From: Welwitschia mirabilis
Taxonomy: Eukaryota > Gnetophyta > Gnetopsida > Welwitschiales
Length of the DNA: 64,000 nt
NCBI GenBank assembly: GCA_051453625.1
Contig: JBOZIK010000001.1
Span: forward strand, 178,955,638-179,019,637
Direction of reading: 5' to 3'
A program made the position numbers and the translations under genes. The notes beneath the pieces are model-generated. The model did no database searches, was not told the origin of the DNA, and worked only from the letters and a program-made list of their open reading frames with translations. This document shows positions 58,692 through 64,000 of the stretch, piece after piece. How positions within the stretch are numbered: position 1 is the first letter of the stretch; the number at the start of each line of letters is the position of its first letter.

Positions 58692-61600
58692 ATACTTGAA
58701 TTAATGAGTGGGTTGATTAAAGAGCTAATCAATAATTAACGAACTCCAAATCCATATCTCTCTCTAAAAAAAGGAAAAAAGAGCATACTAGTATGACAAA
58801 CTATTTTACATGTAAAAGAAAAAGAAGCTCACATTCAAAAAAATGTAATCCTTAGTTACTTAATTAATTGTCTTCTTGCTTTGAGGTCTCATATTTATGC
58901 ATTCATGTCCTTTCTTAGGTTTTTACTTTTAAGTCCTTCTCTATCTTCTTTTCTGTAACTACATACCAAAGATAAATGAGTTCATACTTTAAGGTCTTTA
59001 ATTTACATATTCATTTGCTAGATTTGGCTTTCCTTGTATCTATTTCTCTCTCTTATTTGTTATAACCATATACTTAAATTTAATAAAACGACATGGATGC
59101 AAGAATAACTAAACAGAAAGAAGAGACTATTCCATCCACACCACACAAAAAGTATCAAGATGATCATGCATTATTAAAAGATGCAACTACTAAATAAAGT
59201 ATACCTTGTAACTAAATAATCAAGTTTCTTATCATTTATTCTTAGTTCCCCCTTGGTTTATATTTAAATCTTATGGTTTAAGATGCCATGTTACTTTTAT
59301 TTTTCTTACTCTATATTTCTGCAAGGAATTTTTTTACTACTTTCATTCTTATTGATCTACATAATCACAAAGAATTTCATTACTTCTTAATACATGTGAG
59401 TTCTTTTCATTACTAACCAATGTAAGAGAATTTCCTTTTCTAAGTGAACTAGTTGAATAATAAAACTAAAATCTCATTGCATTATTTTAAAAAACCTAAT
59501 GGGTCTATTAAGTTGAAGTTGTATAGATTTGAAAACGTTCAAAAATGTATTTAATAAAATGTCATAAAATACTTACATAAAATTAAAAGAGTTCATGCAA
59601 GCTAAGAGTACCTACATTCCATTCACATATCAAAATCATGTTAAGGATATTTAACAAGAACATGTTTTTTATTTCTAATAGTATTTAAAAATCATATTCT
59701 ATAGGTTTAAGCTTCCTTAAGAATATTAAACCATCTATATATTTTAATTCTTGGCTAATGAAAGCTCATCCTAATTTTACAAATCAATCCATAAATTCTA
59801 GGTAGAATCATGAAATTTAAATATCATAAATCAAAGTTAATTATAACCATTTGTCTATTTCAAGTAAAATTTTTTAACCCTTTATGCTAAACCAAAGTTT
59901 CTAAAGCACATTATATTTGACCATGCACGAGTTTTGCTTAATATAATACTATAGTAGAGTTTGATAAATATTCCATTTTTTTCCTTTAGCTTCTTTTTTC
60001 CTCTTAGTAAAACCAACCTATAACTTGGATGATCTATGATACTGCTTTTGGAAACTTCACCTTTATAGCATCCCTAGTCTTCTAAATAATGAAAAACAAC
60101 TTCAATGTGATCTATTAGATCATTCTCTATAATAGACTTATTACAACACCTTTCATGTACTATAATATTTTAAATTTTAATATTAAGTTACTATGACTTT
60201 TAAAGTAGCAATCTAAATAGTGCACCATATCTACCATCATTAATTATCCTTCTACTAATGGACATGAAATACATGATCAAGCTATACCATTTTATTTAAA
60301 GTTTTATATTCTTGCAACTACCATTTTACATAAACCAACCATTAGGAATAATACCTTAACTAAATGGATTTTAAATTCACTCATCATATTTCCATCACTA
60401 TCTAATATAATCTTCCACTAGACTATATGTCTTAATTTCATTTCAAACATTTTGAGGTTATTTATTTATTATTCCTAAGCTAATATAGTTATCATAGATA
60501 GATTATAATACATGATTAAGCTTGAGTGCATTTAAATTTCTTAAATTTTAATACCAAATAATTCTTTCTATCTTTTAAATTTCTTATTCATTTTATAATA
60601 AAGATACCTAGAATATGGATCTCTATATCTCATATAGTTTGGGCATATAAATTAGGTGATACATAGTAAATATATTAGTCTCTAGAAATTTGAGTTGTAT
60701 ATCTCATCTACTAACTTTACTGTAATATTATTAGAAGTAGAAATAGCAAATTGATAAAATGACTTTGTTTCATAAGATCTATAAGCTACAAAAATTAACT
60801 TTATATCATTAGAAATAAAATGACTACATGTAAATCTTATTCATAAATGATGTATCTAGATTTTCTTTTCTTTTTTTGTTTTAAAATCTTAGTGGTTTTT
60901 CTTTCAAATAAAATATAAATACTATATAATTCTTATATCATTTATCTCTAATATTTTTCTTTAGTAATTTAATTGGTGGCCCTTAGTATAAGTAAATTCT
61001 ATAGATATTATGGTGTTGTAATTTACTTTTAATGATGTTGTACTTTACTTATGGAAAAACATATAAGTATTAAAAATTTCTCTTTTTCTTTCTTCTTAAA
61101 ATGGCATTCATATCTTTTATGTCAAGAAGATACTGTTAGGATGCAAAATCTATATAATGGAGGACTTTCATCTAACATTATTTTTAAGTAAGTAAAATGT
61201 TCATGTAGTATCAAATTTTATTATCTTACATTGTAGACCATTATATTAGTCTTTATGTAGTCTAGTAGCATAAGAACATGACACATTTTAAAAATGTCCA
61301 TCATTCTAGCTTTCCCTACATATCAATTGCAAAGCATTACATACTACATGATTTATGTAACTCTTTATAATATCTTTTCTTTTGTTAAATGTTGTAAAAA
61401 TTTTTTAATCAATAATTATTACACTGCTTTTATTTTTTAATAAAAATAAAAGAAAAAAGAAACATAAATGCTTATGAGTCTCTTAGTTGCTAAGTCAAAT
61501 GCTTCTATTATAATTGACAATTAAAGAAAATTTCTATTAAACATTTAAACTATGTATTAGGATTTTAAGACAAATATTTTGCTTAACCTCTTATGTGATG

Positions 61601-61839
61601 TTTCATTATGGTAAAGGATCATTAGTTCTTATAGTTAATTTACATGTTGTAATTAAAAATACAATGCAAGACCTATGAAAAAAATAAGAGAGTAAGACAT
61701 GTAGTTAAATGGAGGATGGTATTTGGAGTTTTAAGCTTTACTTATGTTAAAAGCCTAATTCAATTTAAAGGGCTTAAGTTCTTACATATTGTATGATAGT
61801 ATTGGTCCACAAATTTTGGTAAAGGAACCATGGTAATAT
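58692..61839. other. AT-rich DNA, nothing recognised
   Basis: About 3.1 kb without a usable frame or motif on either strand. Some of it may be interior or flank of the minus-strand LTR element whose primer site is at 62206-62276. Confidence 0.45.
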
Positions 61840-61916
61840 AAAGGAAGGAGATGCAATGCTAACATAGTTAAGAACTAAAAGGAAGGAGATGCACATGCTA
61901 ACATAGTTAAGAACTA
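61840..61916 (+). repeat. Two-unit tandem repeat, about 38 bases each
   Basis: AAGGAAGGAGATGC...ATGCTAACATAGTTAAGAACT occurs twice in direct succession, with a two-base insertion (CA) in the second unit. It is a recent local duplication. Confidence 0.85.
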
Positions 61917-62159
61917 ACTTATTTAGTTAGATAAATACCTATAGCTCTTTTCATAGGATACAATGAATTATGGGACTAGTCTAAGTTAGCTAAGAGCAGA
62001 GGGGATGAAGAAAGGATGTTTCTAGAAAGAACAAGTTTTAAAAAGGATTAGAGCAGAGATTTTTTCTTTTTTTTGGGTTTGTTAAAGTAAAAAAGATAAC
62101 GTTTTTTAAGAACTTTCCTTCAAAAACCCCCATATCTATATTTTTGAATTCAATCCTAT

Positions 62160-62285
62160 AAGACCCTATATTTCTAATGTTGAAAACCTGAAAACTCACT
62201 CTAATGCTTTGATACCAAAATGTAAGTACCCTAGTTTCTATAGTTAAACATCTTCATACTCGAGGCTCTGATATTAAATGTAAAA
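62160..62285 (-). repeat. Tandemly duplicated LTR end and primer-site leader
   Basis: Two similar units of about 60 bases, each ending in a reverse-complement tRNA-iMet primer site: GCTTTGATACCA at 62206-62217, then AATGTAAGTACCC; and GGCTCTGATATTA at 62264-62276, then AATGTAAAACCTC. On the minus strand both read LTR end ..TTACA, then a TGGTATCA-like site. This marks an LTR retrotransposon reading toward lower coordinates. Confidence 0.6.
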
Positions 62286-62720
62286 CCTCAAAATCCTACA
62301 GTTGAAAATAAATCTTCAATATGATCTGATTACTAAATTTTAAAACTTGATTATTAAATAGTTATGAAATTTATACTACCCTAATTTAATGAAAGGACTA
62401 TTTAATTGATCATTAAAATAAGAGGAAAATAATATAGTTAATATGAGAATAAGTTTCATTTTCATAAAGATAAAGTAAGGTCCTTTTAATAATTAATTTC
62501 CATGAACTATCAGAAATCAATAAAGTAACTAGTTAAATAGGGTATAATATTACTTACTAATACTATGATATGTAGTTAGAAATTTTAAGTTAAGAATATT
62601 CTAGATCTCCAAATATTTGACAATATCCAACCTTTCCTCTAGTCCCAAAAAATAAAAATGTTATTATAAAATAAAATAAATAGGGCATAGATGTTAATCA
62701 TAAAATTTGCTTTAGTAATT
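62279..62720 (-). repeat. Probable LTR of a minus-strand element (outer end unknown)
   Basis: On the minus strand this sequence leads into GGTTTTACA and the primer site at 62276, so it should be the 3' part of a 5' LTR. No second copy was found in the window, so the outer end is a guess. The interior at lower coordinates has no readable coding. Confidence 0.4.
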
Positions 62721-62895
62721 AAGATTAGAGTAAATTATATGATTGAATAATTAAGAACTTTTAAAAATTAAGTGTTCAACATTTTATAAAATTATGTAAA
62801 ACATTTGGTAGTTAAGAGTATAATAAATGTACAAGAATTTGGATGATTAAAAGTTTATTTTTTACTACCAGTGAGGGTTGAATCCATAACCTCAC

Positions 62896-63062
62896 TGTTA
62901 GAGGAAATACAGAGGTTCATTAGCAAAGGTAACAAAGGCGAGAGTTGATGGTGTATCTTTAAATAGGTGCAGATCACTCACAAGTTGGCAAAATTCTATG
63001 GGAGATCATTACCCTGTACTCATATGGATGTGTGTCTAAACATTTGAGCCACATCCCTAACA
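62896..63062 (-). repeat. Copia-2 3' LTR, 167 bp
   Basis: On the minus strand it runs from TGTTAGGGATGTGGCTC to ..TCCTCTAACA. It has TG...CA ends and a six-base terminal inverted repeat TGTTAG/CTAACA. A TATTTAAAG box lies about 70 bases before its end. Its start resembles the Copia-1 LTR. The 5' partner lies outside the window. Confidence 0.7.
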
Positions 63063-63073
63063 ATCTCTACCTT
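63063..63073 (-). promoter_or_regulatory. Copia-2 polypurine tract
   Basis: The minus strand reads AAGGTAGAGAT right before the LTR start TGTTAGGG, one base different from the Copia-1 tract. Confidence 0.75.
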
Positions 63074-63134
63074 ATCTTAAATCAGATGTACAACTAGTCA
63101 TTTACTTGTTGCGTATGCCTATTAAGTCCAAATA

Positions 63135-64000
63135 TTATTTAAACTTAATCTTCAGAAGAGACTTGGTTAATATGTTAACAAGATTTTGTGAAGTATATAT
63201 CTTTTGTACAACAATGTTTCCAATGACAAGAGTATCTCTAATATAGTAATTCTTCACATCAATGTGATTAGTATTTGAGTGGTANNNNNNNNNNNNNNNN
63301 NNNNNNNNNNNNNNNNNNNNNNNNNNNNNNNNNNNNNNNNNNNNNNNNNNNNNNNNNNNNNNNNNNNNNNNNNNNNNNNNNNNNATATAGTAATTCTTCA
63401 CATCAATGTGATTAGTATTTGAGTGGTACATATTATTATTGGTTAGATGAATAGCACTTTGGCTATCCTAGAAGACCATATTCATGGACTGGGGTATACC
63501 AAGTTCAATCACTAAACCTCAAATCCACGCAGCTTCTTTGACACCCTTAGTAACTGAAACATACTTAGCTTATGTGGTTGATAATGTAGTAATGGATTAA
63601 AGAGATGCCTTCCAATTGATGGTAGAANNNNNNNNNNNNNNNNNNNNNNNNNNNNNNNNNNNNNNNNNNNNNNNNNNNNNNNNNNNNNNNNNNNNNNNNN
63701 NNNNNNNNNNNNNNNNNNNNNNNNNNNAACCTTAAAGCCATGTAGCTTCTTTGACACCCTTAGTAACTGAAACATACTTAGATTATGTGGTTGATAATGC
63801 AGTAATTGATTAAAGAGATGCCTTCCAACTGATGGTAGAATTATAGAGTGTAAAAATGTAACCTGAAAGAGATCTTTGCCTATCTAAATCACCACCATAA
63901 TCAGAATCCGTAAATCCTAGTACATTTTTAGATAGGGCTTTGGACTTATCAAAGACTAATCCTAAATCAGAAGTACCCTTTAAATAACAAAGGATCCATT
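63135..64000 (-). pseudogene. Copia-2 pol, RNase H end (continues beyond the window)
   Basis: Minus-strand reading: worn text near 63990-63850, then the ALSTTEAEY-type region with stops. Near 63770-63735 and 63540-63520 is KKLRGFEV/KKLHGFKV-like text. Near 63460-63385 is SAIHLTNNNMYHSNTNHIDV. Then come KNYYIRDTLVIGNIVVQKIY and KSLLKIKFK, with TAA at 63137-63135. This is the same C-terminal RNase H segment seen in Copia-1 at 24294-24939. Gaps of 100 N at 63285-63384 and 63628-63727 both have rewinding flanks. It is not functional. Confidence 0.8.

Noticed and set aside
1-64000. CRISPR arrays, bacterial operons, rRNA genes or phage-type systems
   Set aside because: No regularly spaced short repeats, no ribosome-binding-site/ORF chains and no conserved rRNA blocks. 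All recognisable proteins are plant retroelement domains.

Overview
The window looks like intergenic, transposon-packed DNA from a seed plant with a large, strongly AT-rich genome. There are no bacterial-style genes. Nearly everything recognisable is a decayed plant-type retroelement: L1-type LINEs, Ty1/copia, and a Ty3/gypsy chromovirus. Several LTR elements have primer sites that resemble the plant initiator-tRNA-Met site. Open frames are short, and many stops look like C-to-T or G-to-A decay (TAG/TGA where CAG, CGA or TGG would be expected). A gymnosperm, or an AT-biased and TE-bloated angiosperm, would fit; the sequence alone does not decide.

Layout: 1-2290, LINE-A (+, endonuclease end and RT). 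3180-4380, worn coding-like DNA of unknown family. About 6889-9720, LINE-B (-, 5'-truncated; RT present in up to three diverged copies around gaps). 9722-17284, LINE-C (-, the best preserved LINE: endonuclease, RT, zinc-binding domain and a 3' region repeated around gaps). 17285-about 25210, Copia-1 (+, Tork-like; gag, protease, integrase, RT, RNase H, start of 3' LTR; no 5' LTR). 26111-41103, a full-length Ty3/gypsy chromovirus of the Tekay/Del type with LTRs of about 4 kb or more. 42535-42640, a possible tRNA-derived SINE head. 43240-44410, a CpG-containing, GC-richer island that is the only plausible host-gene segment. 45995-50527 (-) and 53347-58191 (+), two LTR-flanked elements without visible pol. 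51950-53300, LINE-D (-, RT). 62206-62895, LTR end and duplicated primer-site leader of another element (-). 62896-64000, Copia-2 (-, RNase H end and a short 3' LTR), which begins beyond the window.

The assembly matters for every coordinate. All 19 gaps of exactly 100 N are flanked by overlapping, diverged copies of the same sequence, so the text after the gap 'rewinds'. The 561-N gap behaves the same way. Distances and copy numbers across these gaps should not be read as biology. No intact protein-coding transposon was found. I did not find a convincing new biological system; the best leads are the CpG island with its small ORFs, the two pol-less LTR elements, the 129-bp near-identical dispersed repeat, and the repeated loss of catalytic acids by G-to-A change.
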